Shown piece by piece: positions 1-8,100 of a stretch of DNA of 64,000 nt (position 1 is the stretch's first letter; each line of letters opens with the position of its first letter). The stretch comes from JACMJL01 sp963791805. Its GTDB lineage: Bacteria > Bacillota > Clostridia > Clostridiales > Clostridiaceae. The position numbers and the translations under genes were made by a program. The stretch spans positions 310,001 to 374,000 of the forward strand of contig CAWBTU010000006.1 in the NCBI GenBank assembly GCA_963791805.1, in the 5' to 3' direction. The notes beneath the pieces are model-generated. The model searched no databases. It was given only the letters and a program-made list of their open reading frames with translations, and was not told the DNA's origin.

Positions 1-728
1 TAAATAATATGCCACTTCAAAAAAATTCTATGATAGTAGATATTGGATGCGGAACTGGATTTCCACTGCTTGAAGTAGCACAAAGATTTGGGGACAGTTG
101 CAAGGTATTTGGAATTGACCCATGGGAAAGAGCAGTTAGCAGGGCAAATGAAAAAAAAGAACAGTATAGAATAAAAAATGTAGAAATAATAAATGGTACT
201 GGTGACAATATGCCTTTTAGTAATGAGTACATAGATATAATAATATCTAATTTAGGCATAAATAATTTCGAAAATCCTGATGATGTTATTGCAGAATGTT
301 TAAGAGTATTAAAGTCAAGTGGAAAACTTATTTTTACTACAAACTTATTTGGACACTTTGATGAATTTTATTCTATATTTGGTGAAGTTTTATATGATTT
401 AAAATTAGATAGTGAAATTAATAATCTAAATAAACATATAAATAAAAGACACTCTATTGAAGACATTAAAGCAATTGTAAATAGGAACAATTTTCATGTG
501 AAAAAAATTGTTGAAGATAACTATGTTATGAGATTTGCAGATGGTGCTTCATTTTTTAATCATTATTTTATAAAGTTAGCATTTTTACGAGAGTGGAAAG
601 AAATAGTCAAAGAAGAGAATTGGAATAATGTTTTTCTAAATCTGGAAAGCAGATTAAATAGCATTGGAAGTAAAAATGGAGAACTTGTTTTTAAGGTTCC
701 TATAGCATATATTGAATGTGAAAAATAG
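1..728 (+). CDS. class I SAM-dependent methyltransferase, 5' end probably outside the window
   Basis: Soluble methyltransferase of the class I (Methyltransf_11-like) fold; substrate unknown. The glycine-rich SAM-binding motif DIGCGTG lies only about 11 residues after the first ATG at position 9. The acidic end of strand 2 (FGIDPW) and the motif IISNLGINNF follow in the usual order. Family members normally carry some 30 or more residues before motif I, and no in-frame stop is visible between the window edge and position 9, so the gene probably starts upstream. The C-terminal half is low in recognisable motifs. It ends shortly before a damaged Rpn-type gene. Assignment to the fold is firm; the substrate cannot be inferred. 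Confidence 0.75.
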   Translation, partial: NNMPLQKNSMIVDIGCGTGFPLLEVAQRFGDSCKVFGIDPWERAVSRANEKKEQYRIKNVEIINGTGDNMPFSNEYIDIIISNLGINNFENPDDVIAECLRVLKSSGKLIFTTNLFGHFDEFYSIFGEVLYDLKLDSEINNLNKHINKRHSIEDIKAIVNRNNFHVKKIVEDNYVMRFADGASFFNHYFIKLAFLREWKEIVKEENWNNVFLNLESRLNSIGSKNGELVFKVPIAYIECEK

Positions 729-751
729 TAGGATGACATTGCCTTGGGGGC

Positions 752-1558
752 ATGAACGACAACTGCAAAGGAAAAAACCATGAGTATTCTAGAAAAATTA
801 GCCTCCTTAATTCTATTTTAAAGCTAGAAGAAAAGGATAAGCTTGATAAAATAGAAGTTTTAAATCCATTTATTAGAAAAGAGCTATTAGAAGAAAAAAC
901 TTCAATCCTTGATGTAAAAGCTAAGACTGCAACTGGTGAGTTAATTAATATTGAAATACAATTATCAAATAAATATAATATGGATAAGAGAAGTTTATTT
1001 TATTGGAGTAGATTGTATAGTGGACAGTTAGCTGTTGGACATGATTATAAAGAATTAAAGAAAACTATTACTATAAATATAATTAATTTCAACTATATTG
1101 ATGGTGATAACTTTCATAAGATATTTCATATAAAAGAAGATAGTTCAGAGAAGATACTTAACGATGATCTTGAAATTCATTTTGTTGAACTCTTAAAAGT
1201 TCCTAAAGCCACAAAGGAAGAAAGAGATCCACTGCAAATGTGGGTTCAGTTTTTAAAGTATGAGAATAAAGAGTTATTGGAGGAATACGCTATGGCAGAG
1301 CCAGCTATTAAAAAGGCAATTAATGTTTTAGATTACTTAAATAAAGATGTTGATACTAAAGAATTATATGAGATTAGGGAAAAGGCTTTGAAGGATGAAA
1401 TTTCAATGATTAACGGAGCAAAGCTTGAAGGAAAGCTTGAAGCTGCGAAAAATATGTATGAAGATGGAATGCCAATAGAAAAAATCAAAAAATATACTGG
1501 GATTAATGATGAAGAGATGAATAGAATCAAAAGCCTATCGGATAAAAAAGCAAATTAA
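752..1558 (+). pseudogene. N-truncated Rpn/PD-(D/E)XK nuclease-transposase family protein
   Basis: This 268-codon frame matches the Rpn family (recombination-promoting nuclease, PD-(D/E)XK fold). The nuclease core is visible as SILDVKA followed by NIEIQL, with the acidic residues and Q expected for this fold. The tail contains the family's usual MINGAKLEGKLEAAKNMYEDGM and helix-turn-helix-like KYTGIN segment. The expected N-terminus (a D-x-x-F-K-x-x-F-G block) is missing: the first 20 or so residues look unrelated and alignment begins at SLLNSILK. No good ribosome site precedes position 752. I read it as a 5'-damaged copy; a short functional variant is possible. Confidence 0.6.
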
Positions 1559-1645
1559 TACTTCAATAATCTATTCAGAAAGCTATTATTTATCCCCTAA
1601 AACTATACAAAGGATTATTTCAGAAAAAAGAAGATGTGATAACAT

Positions 1646-1685
1646 AAAATGTGCTACCTAATTTATTTTAGGCGGCACATTTTTG
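1646..1685 (+). terminator. rho-independent terminator, probably bidirectional
   Basis: Arms of 16 bases at 1646-1661 and 1668-1683, complementary except for two adjacent positions, enclose a six-base loop and end in a T run. On the other strand the same hairpin also ends in T's, so it can serve both the Rpn-type gene and the histidine kinase transcribed towards it. Confidence 0.75.
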
Positions 1686-1729
1686 CTTAATAATAAATTA
1701 GCAGATTGACTTTAGAAACAGACATTGTT

Positions 1730-3487
1730 TTACACTCTCCTAACTTCTGATTTTTTCCATCTTGTCCATTTCTCAACAGTAGCATAGAATTCATTTACAT
1801 TAATAGGTTTACTAATATAATCGTCCATTCCTGATTCAATGCATTTGTCCCTGTCTCCATTTAATGCGTAGGCAGTCATAGCAACAATCGGTGTATGAAT
1901 ACGTCTCCTATGCTCTAGTTGTCTTATTGCTCGAGTTGTAGTATAACCATCCATAATAGGCATTTGTACATCCATAAGAATTACATCAAAACTCATTTGT
2001 TTTAAAGCAGCCACAGCTTCCTCTCCATTTTTTGCTATTGTAATATCCCAGCCTTTTATCTTTGCAAATTTGCTTACAACTAGCCTACTTGCTTCATCAT
2101 CGTCTGTAAGAAGTATTCTTAGTTCATTGGATATATTAGACTCAATGTGAGTTTCTGCTGATTGGTTCATAGATTCTTTCTTTAAACCAATCATTTGCAG
2201 AACACAGGTGAAATGAAAACTGCTTCCATTTTCCTCTTTACTTTCTAACCAGATTTCTCCTCCCATTAATTCCACTAAACTTTTAGATATGGCGAGCCCA
2301 AGTCCAGTTCCACCGTATTTACGAGTATTAGAGTTGTCTACTTGACTAAAACTTTTGAAAAGAACGTCAATCTTATCTTTAGGTATACTTATTCCGGTAT
2401 CCTTTACTACGAATTCAAGTTTAATCCCTCCATCTTTAAGCACTTCTAGTATATTGACAGAAATGTTAATTCCACCATGATTTGTGAATTTAACTGCATT
2501 CCCGACTAGATTAGAAATTACTTGTCTTAATTTGAATGGATCTCCAAGAAGGTTATCTGGCATATCTTTTTCAACGGAAACCTCCATTATTAAACCCTTT
2601 TCCATAGCAGAAATTTTAAATAAATTTACTACATCATTAATAACCGTTCCAAGATTAAACGCTGTTTTCTCCAGTTCCATTTTCCCAGCTTCTATTTTTG
2701 AATAATCAAGAATATCATTTAATACTCTAAGTAGTGAATCTGAAGATAACTTAGAAATTTTAATATAATCAGTTTGTTCTTCAGTTAACTTTGTCATTTC
2801 CAAAATCTGTAACATACCCATAACACCATTCAAAGGTGTCCTTATTTCATGGCTCATATTAGCTAGAAATTGGCTTTTTGATAAATTTGCATTTTCTGCA
2901 TTTTCTTTTGCTATTTTTAGTTCCTCTTCAGCTTTTTTATGCTCTTGGATTTCTTTTTCCATTATTAGATTGGTTTCTTTTAGTTGTGCATTTATATCCT
3001 TAAGCTTAGCCGTTCGCTCAGATATCTTTACTTCAAGTTCGGCATTCAATTTTCGTATTTCTTCTTCAGCCTTTCTACGTTCTGAAATTTCTTTTTCAAG
3101 TATTAGATTATTTTCTCCAAGTTCAGCATTCATCTCTTGATATTGGGTTGTTCTCTCCAAAACAATTTTCTCAAGTTTGTTGTTTATTTTTTTCTCTAAA
3201 TCTACAACTTTCTCAAGACCAGTGGATACAATTAAAAAAATCAGTATAGAAGTAATAAATATATAAAAACATCCTTTGGTAATAGCTACAACAGTTATTG
3301 TTGAGGGGTCTTTAATCAAAAAACTAACTAATTTATCAGAAAACAATATCCATAGACAACCAAGTACAAAATAAATAAATGTAATTTTCAAAGATGTACG
3401 TTTTGCAATAAATTTACCAGTTGTTACATCAGTATAAGCATTAGATTGTATCTTATGATCTACTAAATCATTAATTCTTTTAAGCAT
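1730..3487 (-). CDS. membrane-bound hybrid sensor histidine kinase
   Basis: A 585-residue hybrid kinase. Two membrane helices (about residues 36-56 and 68-88) enclose almost no extracellular loop. A long charged coiled coil (about 95-205) follows, then a HisKA domain with phospho-acceptor His213 in SHEIRTPLNG. The HATPase_c domain shows the N box, the DTGISIP box and GGTGLGLAIS. A C-terminal receiver domain has the DDD acidic pocket, phospho-acceptor Asp506 in LMDVQMPIMDG and the SKP lysine. No PAS, GAF or large periplasmic sensor is present, so the signal is probably membrane- or coiled-coil-borne. The coiled coil holds two copies of a roughly 45-residue block. No separate response regulator gene is adjacent. 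A ribosome site (AGGAGG) precedes the ATG. Confidence 0.9.
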   Translation of the reverse strand: MLKRINDLVDHKIQSNAYTDVTTGKFIAKRTSLKITFIYFVLGCLWILFSDKLVSFLIKDPSTITVVAITKGCFYIFITSILIFLIVSTGLEKVVDLEKKINNKLEKIVLERTTQYQEMNAELGENNLILEKEISERRKAEEEIRKLNAELEVKISERTAKLKDINAQLKETNLIMEKEIQEHKKAEEELKIAKENAENANLSKSQFLANMSHEIRTPLNGVMGMLQILEMTKLTEEQTDYIKISKLSSDSLLRVLNDILDYSKIEAGKMELEKTAFNLGTVINDVVNLFKISAMEKGLIMEVSVEKDMPDNLLGDPFKLRQVISNLVGNAVKFTNHGGINISVNILEVLKDGGIKLEFVVKDTGISIPKDKIDVLFKSFSQVDNSNTRKYGGTGLGLAISKSLVELMGGEIWLESKEENGSSFHFTCVLQMIGLKKESMNQSAETHIESNISNELRILLTDDDEASRLVVSKFAKIKGWDITIAKNGEEAVAALKQMSFDVILMDVQMPIMDGYTTTRAIRQLEHRRRIHTPIVAMTAYALNGDRDKCIESGMDDYISKPINVNEFYATVEKWTRWKKSEVRRV

Positions 3488-3768
3488 ATAGTAACTACCT
3501 CCTAAGTTTTTTTCTACATTACAATCTTATATTAACTAGTAAGACAGTTATACATTTTTCTACTTTTATTTTATAATTTCTTTTGTTAAAACATCCATCA
3601 TTTGAATAAACTTTTTTCAAATCAGAACGTCAACTATAATAGGGTTAAGGAAAGTTACAATAAACCTGCATGGGGTGGGCCTACGGAACTGACAAGGCCA
3701 TTTTAAACAAATTACAATGTAGTTTCCACTTAGGTGACAGCCACCTGACGATTTATAGTAAAAATAAA
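3488..3768. other. intergenic region with two short hairpins, no gene seen
   Basis: No convincing ORF. Two small inverted repeats are visible: GGCCT at 3678-3682 with AGGCC at 3695-3699, and AGGTG at 3732-3736 with CACCT at 3742-3746. I could not match them to a known riboswitch. Confidence 0.4.
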
Positions 3769-3797
3769 TTGACAAAAAACATCACAGGAGTTAAAAT
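3769..3797 (+). promoter_or_regulatory. sigma-A promoter of the MarR gene
   Basis: TTGACA at 3769-3774 and TAAAAT at 3792-3797, 17 bases apart. The predicted transcription start falls inside the dyad at 3801-3816. Confidence 0.75.
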
Positions 3798-3800
3798 TAA

Positions 3801-3816
3801 TTCGTACCCGAACGAA
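3801..3816 (+). promoter_or_regulatory. MarR-type operator, site 1
   Basis: TTCGTACCCGAACGAA is a dyad (TTCGT-N6-ACGAA) four bases downstream of the -10 box and just ahead of the ribosome site AGGTGAG. This is a typical position for autorepression. A near-identical site lies after the gene at 4284-4299. Confidence 0.7.
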
Positions 3817-3828
3817 TGAGGTGAGTAG

Positions 3829-4263
3829 ATGAAAAATGGATGCATATTAGGTAAGATTAATGAAATAAATTCTATTTCTAATAGGTTTATTGCAAAACGA
3901 ATAAAAGAAGAAGGTTTGCCAATATTACAAAATCATATTCCGTTGTTTTATATACTTCCCGAAGATGGAAGTGCTATGATTTTTAATGAAATATCGAATA
4001 TATGGCAAATATCTAAATCATCTTTATCTGATATTATAAATAAGTATGAGAATCAAGGACTAATAAAAAAAGATATTTGCGATGAGGATAAAAGAAGTGT
4101 ATATGTAAGGTTAAAACCAGAAGCTATATATATAAGGAAGAAGCTTGAAAGTATAGAAGAGGAAATATTAGGGTCAATGTTAAAGGACTTTAAACAGAAT
4201 GAAGGGCAAAACTTTGAAGAAAATATTACTAAAGCTTTAATGAATATCGAAAAAATGTTGTAG
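3829..4263 (+). CDS. MarR family transcriptional regulator
   Basis: A 144-residue winged-helix regulator of MarR size. The recognition helix region (EISNIWQISKSSLSDIINKYENQGLIKK) and the wing with the family's D-x-R motif (CDEDKRSVYVRL) are visible at about residues 50-95. An N-terminal helix and a C-terminal helical pair for dimerisation flank them. AGGTGAG at 3819-3825 supports the ATG at 3829. Two copies of a 16-bp operator flank the gene, so it probably represses itself and a downstream target. The natural targets are probably the DsbA-like oxidoreductase and nitroreductase genes, now separated from it by an IS110 insertion. The ligand is unknown; redox or electrophile sensing is inferred only from those neighbours. 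Confidence 0.85.
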   Translation: MKNGCILGKINEINSISNRFIAKRIKEEGLPILQNHIPLFYILPEDGSAMIFNEISNIWQISKSSLSDIINKYENQGLIKKDICDEDKRSVYVRLKPEAIYIRKKLESIEEEILGSMLKDFKQNEGQNFEENITKALMNIEKML

Positions 4264-4283
4264 AACATTTTTTAATAAATTAC

Positions 4284-4299
4284 TTCGTTCACGTACGAA
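4284..4299 (-). promoter_or_regulatory. MarR-type operator, site 2
   Basis: TTCGTTCACGTACGAA; its reverse complement differs from site 1 at only two central positions. It sits 20 bases after the MarR stop codon and before the IS110 insertion, where a promoter for the next gene would be expected. Confidence 0.65.
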
Positions 4300-4387
4300 A
4301 CAATAAAAATAATTATTTAGACCAGCTAGTAAAAGTCAATGAGTTTCCATAAAAAAATTTATTAATAAAAATAGGCATCACAAAAAA

Positions 4388-4412
4388 TCCATTGAAAACT
4401 ACGAACAATGGA
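4388..4412 (-). terminator. terminator downstream of the IS110 transposase
   Basis: A seven-base stem (TCCATTG / CAATGGA) is followed on the minus strand by ATTTTTTG. Confidence 0.55.
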
Positions 4413-4436
4413 AATTGACTCCTGATTTTTTAGCCG

Positions 4437-5732
4437 TTAGGCTGCAGGCTTAGATTGATTATTAAGATACATTTTAGGGTGTATCTTGGGGTCACGTAGT
4501 TCATACTCTTTTTGGTTTTTGAGAACAGAGAATATGTAGTTTATTAGCTTATGCATTACTGCTACTAAGCCTACTTTTTTACTTTTACCTTTCATATTCT
4601 CATCATAGAAATTAAGGAGAACTTTATTTATAGGTTCACCATTTCTACTCTTACGTATGGACGCTAACGCGACAGCGTATAAGGCTCTTCTTCCTATTCT
4701 GGTACCTCGTTTAGACATAGTGTTTTTGTCACTTTTAAACTTACCAGATTGGCTAACAGAAGGATCTAACCCAAAATAAGCAACTAAGTGCTTAGGCTTA
4801 ATAAAACCTTTAATATTGCCAATTTCACTCATTATTGTAATAGCAGTTAACTCACCAACACCTGGTATTGAATAGAGCAATTGCACATTTTTCTTAAATT
4901 CATCTGAAATTCTGTTGTTATGCATTAATACATGTATTTCATTTAACAGATTTCCAAGTTGGATTTGCAATGACTCTATTACAGCAATTGTATTAATAAT
5001 TTTAACAAACAAACTAGGTGACTTAATACCAATGTAAACAGCTTCCTCAGCGGCATCAATTAGCTTTTTATAAGTTTTTTCACTCTGTACTTGTCCTTTT
5101 CTTGAATTACATGAAATGAGAGTAATAAGCTCATCTCTATTAGCATTTAAAATTGCTTCAGGACTAGAATAAGATTTCAAAATAGCAATTGATGTTTTAC
5201 TAGTAATATCTGAAAAAACAGAACTATAACTAGGAAATATAACTCTTAAATCAGTAGAAAGTTTTTTCTTAAATGTAGATTTACTATCAGTAAATTTATA
5301 ATAATCTCTACAAAGAGATTTTAAAGTGTAAATTTCAACATCAAAATTAGAAGAATATTTAACATTTTGAAATTTACCTATAGTAGCAATGGTTAATGCA
5401 TCTTTTTTATCATTTTTCACTTTTCTTATATCACCATTCTTGTTACAATTAGTAATGAGTGGATTAAGGATACACACTTCAAATGTATCTTTAAGAAAGT
5501 GGAAAAGAGTGAGATGGTATACGCCAGTAGATTCCATGAAAATTGCCGTTTTCATGTTAAACTCTTCTTCCGCTTTTTTTATTTGATCTACTAGGTAATC
5601 AAAACCATTTCTATTATGCATTATCTTAAAAGGCTTTCTATGAATTTCACCGTCAGGTGTCAGCATAGCAACTACTGAGAAGTCAGCAGATACATCAATC
5701 CCAACTGTTGGTCTATAAAAGAATTTACTCAT
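4437..5732 (-). CDS. IS110 family transposase (RuvC-like DEDD recombinase)
   Basis: A 431-residue, apparently intact transposase. The N-terminal RuvC-like domain shows Asp13 (VGIDVS), Glu67 (FMESTGVYH), and Asp108 and Asp111 (NDKKDALTIA), the DEDD set. The C-terminal Transposase_20 domain shows the PGVGELTAITIMSEIG helix-hairpin region and the serine motif in SVSQSGKFKS. Known IS110 proteins are guided by a bridge RNA from the element's own non-coding end. In the IS110 group that end lies upstream of the gene, as the 5733-6030 segment does here. AGGAGA precedes the ATG. No frameshift or stop is seen, so the element may be active. Confidence 0.93.
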   Translation of the reverse strand: MSKFFYRPTVGIDVSADFSVVAMLTPDGEIHRKPFKIMHNRNGFDYLVDQIKKAEEEFNMKTAIFMESTGVYHLTLFHFLKDTFEVCILNPLITNCNKNGDIRKVKNDKKDALTIATIGKFQNVKYSSNFDVEIYTLKSLCRDYYKFTDSKSTFKKKLSTDLRVIFPSYSSVFSDITSKTSIAILKSYSSPEAILNANRDELITLISCNSRKGQVQSEKTYKKLIDAAEEAVYIGIKSPSLFVKIINTIAVIESLQIQLGNLLNEIHVLMHNNRISDEFKKNVQLLYSIPGVGELTAITIMSEIGNIKGFIKPKHLVAYFGLDPSVSQSGKFKSDKNTMSKRGTRIGRRALYAVALASIRKSRNGEPINKVLLNFYDENMKGKSKKVGLVAVMHKLINYIFSVLKNQKEYELRDPKIHPKMYLNNQSKPAA

Positions 5733-6030
5733 ATATATTATCTCCTTTGTTTGTGAGATAGAATAGATATTCCATTTCTATCAGTAATTTTGTAACCTTG
5801 TTTGTGACACAGGTAATTCCCAAAGGGAAACCTAACCAGCTAAATACAGAATTCTCACTGATGGAATGATACGCTAATTAACGGGTAATAATGACTCGAT
5901 AGAGTCACTTCCCAGGAGGAGTCCATCTATCTTCTATTCAGGAGATATTATACATCAATATTTACTAATTTGGTTTCCCTTAAGGGAAAATAGAAAACTT
6001 AGTTAGATTAGAAACACACCCTTTCGGGTA
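5733..6030 (-). ncRNA. candidate IS110 bridge-RNA region
   Basis: Non-coding end of the IS110 element, upstream of the transposase start. It contains three perfect small hairpins: TGACTC-GATA-GAGTCA (5892-5907), TTTCCCTTAAGGGAAA (5974-5989) and ACCC-TTTC-GGGT (about 6018-6029). The segment GGTAATTCCCAAAGGGAAACC (about 5812-5832) also folds. Location and structure agree with the bridge RNA described for the family. The boundaries and the target- and donor-binding loops are not determined. Confidence 0.45.
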
Positions 6031-6134
6031 AAGCTTTTATGAATAATAAAAAAGAAATGAGTTGTAATGTTCGTTAGAAATACGGACAGTTTTCTATTGA
6101 ATGTTATGACTGTGTTATACAAGGAGGAGTAGAA

Positions 6135-6866
6135 ATGAAAATAGAAATATGGTCTGATTTTGTATGTCCCTTTTGTTATATAGGAAAAAGAAAATTAGAA
6201 AGTGCATTAAATCAATTTGAATATAAGGATGAAGTTGAATTAATTTTTAGAAGCTTTGAACTTGATCAAAAGGCTAAAAAGAAATATGATGGAAATATTC
6301 ATGAAATTATTGCAAAAAAGTATGGAATTTCAGTGGAACAAGCAAAAGCATCTAATGGTCAAATAATAGAACAAGCTAAAACTCTTGGACTTAATTTTAA
6401 TTTTGATGACTTAATTCCAACCAATACTTTTGATGCACACAGATTATCACATTACGCAAAAACTAAGGGTAAGTTCAATGAATTATCGGAAAGAATTTTA
6501 AAAGCTTATTTTATAGATTCTTTATATATATCTGATCACAAAGTATTGGCTAGTCTTGCAGGAGAAGTAGGTCTTGATAGTGCTGAAGCTCTAAAGGTTT
6601 TAGCTTCAGATCAGTATGGAACAGATGTAAGAAAGGATGAAGAAGATGCTTCAAGACTTAGAATAAGTGGAGTTCCTTATTTTGTGTTTAATAATAAATA
6701 TGCCATATCTGGTGCACAGCCACCTGAAAAATTTCTAGAAGTACTTAAAAAAGTAAAGAAAGAGGAAGTTTCATATCAGACAATAGAATTACTATCAGAA
6801 GATAAAGTTCAAGATAATGAAAGCGCTAACTCAGGAATTTGTTCTGATGGTAAGTGTGAAATTTAA
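6135..6866 (+). CDS. DsbA/FrnE-like thioredoxin-fold oxidoreductase
   Basis: A 243-residue cytoplasmic protein of the DsbA (FrnE, 2-hydroxychromene-2-carboxylate isomerase-like) family. The active-site motif CPFC sits at residues 11-14 in FVCPFCYIGKRKLE, and the cis-proline side is GVPYFVFNNKYAISGAQ near residue 180. An all-helical insertion lies between. No signal peptide is present, so it acts inside the cell. A C-terminal tail with two further cysteines (ICSDGKCEI) is a common extra in this family. AAGGAGGAG precedes the ATG. A ferredoxin-nitroreductase gene follows within 50 bp, suggesting a redox or detoxification operon. Before the IS110 insertion this operon was probably next to the MarR gene. 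Confidence 0.88.
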   Translation: MKIEIWSDFVCPFCYIGKRKLESALNQFEYKDEVELIFRSFELDQKAKKKYDGNIHEIIAKKYGISVEQAKASNGQIIEQAKTLGLNFNFDDLIPTNTFDAHRLSHYAKTKGKFNELSERILKAYFIDSLYISDHKVLASLAGEVGLDSAEALKVLASDQYGTDVRKDEEDASRLRISGVPYFVFNNKYAISGAQPPEKFLEVLKKVKKEEVSYQTIELLSEDKVQDNESANSGICSDGKCEI

Positions 6867-6915
6867 GACTATAGTTAATATTTTAAAAGCAAAACAAGCA
6901 AGGGAGAGAATATTT

Positions 6916-7737
6916 ATGATGAATGTAAATACTGAAAAATGTATAGGTTGTGGAGAATGTATCAAGGATTGTTTCGTAGGAGATATAGAATTAGTAAATG
7001 GTAAAGCTAAGATTAATAATATAAATTGTTTTAAGTGTGGACATTGCATTGCTGTATGTCCTAAAGATGCAGTATCAACAGATGAATACAACATGGAAGA
7101 GGTAAAGAATTATAAGGAAGAAGAATTTTTAGTGCAACCTGATAATTTATTAAACTTCATTAAATTTAGGAGAACTGTTAGACGGTTTAAGGATAAAGAA
7201 GTAGAATCAGAAAAAATCTCTAAAATTATAGAAGCTGGTAGATTCACTCAGACTGGAAGCAACATGCAAGATGTATCTTACATAGTGGTACGAGATAGCA
7301 TGCAAGAACTTCGGAGCTTAACCTTGGAAAGTTTAAAATCCATTGGAGAATATATGCTAGCTAATTTAACACCTCAGACTATGATGTACAAGCAATATGC
7401 CCAGTTGTGGATAAAAATGTACGAAGAATATGAAAAAGATCCTAATAGTAAAGATCATTTATTCTTCAATGCGAAAGCATTAATTGTTGTAACAGCTAAT
7501 TCAGCAGTAAATGGCGCTTTAGCTTCTTCAAATATGGAACTTATGACCAATGCTCTTGGTCTTGGAACCTTCTTCAGTGGATTCTTTGTAAGAGCTGCAC
7601 AGGGAAATAAGAAAATTCTAGAGCTACTTGGTGTAAAGGAAGGCAAAGAAGTTGTGACTTGTATGGTGATAGGATATCCTGATGTTGAATATTTAAGAAC
7701 AGTACCGAGAAAAAATGCTGATATAAGTTGGAAATAG
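6916..7737 (+). CDS. nitroreductase family protein with N-terminal 2[4Fe-4S] ferredoxin domain
   Basis: A 273-residue protein. The N-terminal ferredoxin domain shows two CxxCxxCxxxC-type clusters (CIGCGECIKDC and CFKCGHCIAVCP). The nitroreductase FMN-binding domain begins near residue 75 with FRRTVRRFKDKEV and ends with a GYPDVEY motif. Such fusions carry electrons from low-potential donors to the flavin. The frame is open upstream to 6817, but GGGAGAG at 6902-6908 supports the ATG at 6916 (a second ATG follows at once). It is probably co-transcribed with the DsbA-like gene. The substrate is not predictable. Confidence 0.88.
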   Translation: MMNVNTEKCIGCGECIKDCFVGDIELVNGKAKINNINCFKCGHCIAVCPKDAVSTDEYNMEEVKNYKEEEFLVQPDNLLNFIKFRRTVRRFKDKEVESEKISKIIEAGRFTQTGSNMQDVSYIVVRDSMQELRSLTLESLKSIGEYMLANLTPQTMMYKQYAQLWIKMYEEYEKDPNSKDHLFFNAKALIVVTANSAVNGALASSNMELMTNALGLGTFFSGFFVRAAQGNKKILELLGVKEGKEVVTCMVIGYPDVEYLRTVPRKNADISWK

Positions 7738-7858
7738 AAATTAACTAGAAATAATATAGTAAAAAAATGTTTTTATAGAGATAAAGTCTTCTGCCACATA
7801 AGGTTGGTAGGGGATATTATTTATTTAATAATAATTATCAAATAACATATATAACTTA

Positions 7859-7887
7859 TTGACAAAAGTTATTAGATTGGCTATAAT
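7859..7887 (+). promoter_or_regulatory. near-consensus sigma-A promoter upstream of the membrane protein gene
   Basis: TTGACA at 7859-7864, 17-base spacer, TATAAT at 7882-7887. A second weaker candidate is TTGACA at 7938-7943 with TAAAAT at 7962-7967. The resulting leader would be about 200 nt. Confidence 0.75.
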
Positions 7888-7902
7888 TAAATTGTAAACA
7901 AC

Positions 7903-7920
7903 TTAATTGCAAGCAATTAA
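7903..7920 (+). promoter_or_regulatory. palindrome just after the transcription start (operator candidate)
   Basis: TTAATTGC-AA-GCAATTAA, a perfect eight-base dyad about 10 bases after the expected start of transcription. The regulator is unknown. Confidence 0.5.
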
Positions 7921-7940
7921 AATTTATAAAAAGAATTTGA

Positions 7941-7985
7941 CATTACAATTAGAAAAAAACATAAAATCAACATTGAATTGTAATG
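7941..7985 (+). repeat. 10-bp inverted repeat in the leader
   Basis: CATTACAATT at 7941-7950 and AATTGTAATG at 7976-7985 are perfect complements with a 25-base loop. They could form a leader hairpin or a split operator. Confidence 0.5.
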
Positions 7986-8100
7986 AATCATTGACAAAAG
8001 GAAGTATGATCTTATGCAAACATAATATTTAGTTATTTTAGTAGCTCAGTATCAATGTTAACAAATTAGAAAAAGATTATATTTTAAGGGAGGTTTTAAT

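Larger units (their letters stand above)
4380..6030 (-). mobile_element. IS110-family insertion sequence (ends approximate)
   Basis: It is defined by an intact IS110-type transposase gene, a hairpin terminator at one end (4388-4412) and about 300 bp of structured non-coding DNA upstream of the transposase. IS110 elements lack clear terminal inverted repeats, so the exact ends cannot be read. The total of about 1.65 kb fits the family. It lies between the MarR gene and a DsbA-like gene. Confidence 0.75.

Noticed and set aside
4338..6063. AATGAGTT found on both sides of the IS110 element (4338-4345 and 6056-6063)
   Set aside because: Eight bases in AT-rich DNA can recur by chance, and IS110 elements need not duplicate the target; not used to set the ends.
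6068..6086. Possible third MarR site (TTCGT ... ACGGA) before the DsbA-like gene
   Set aside because: One arm has a mismatch and the spacing is seven rather than six; too weak to list.
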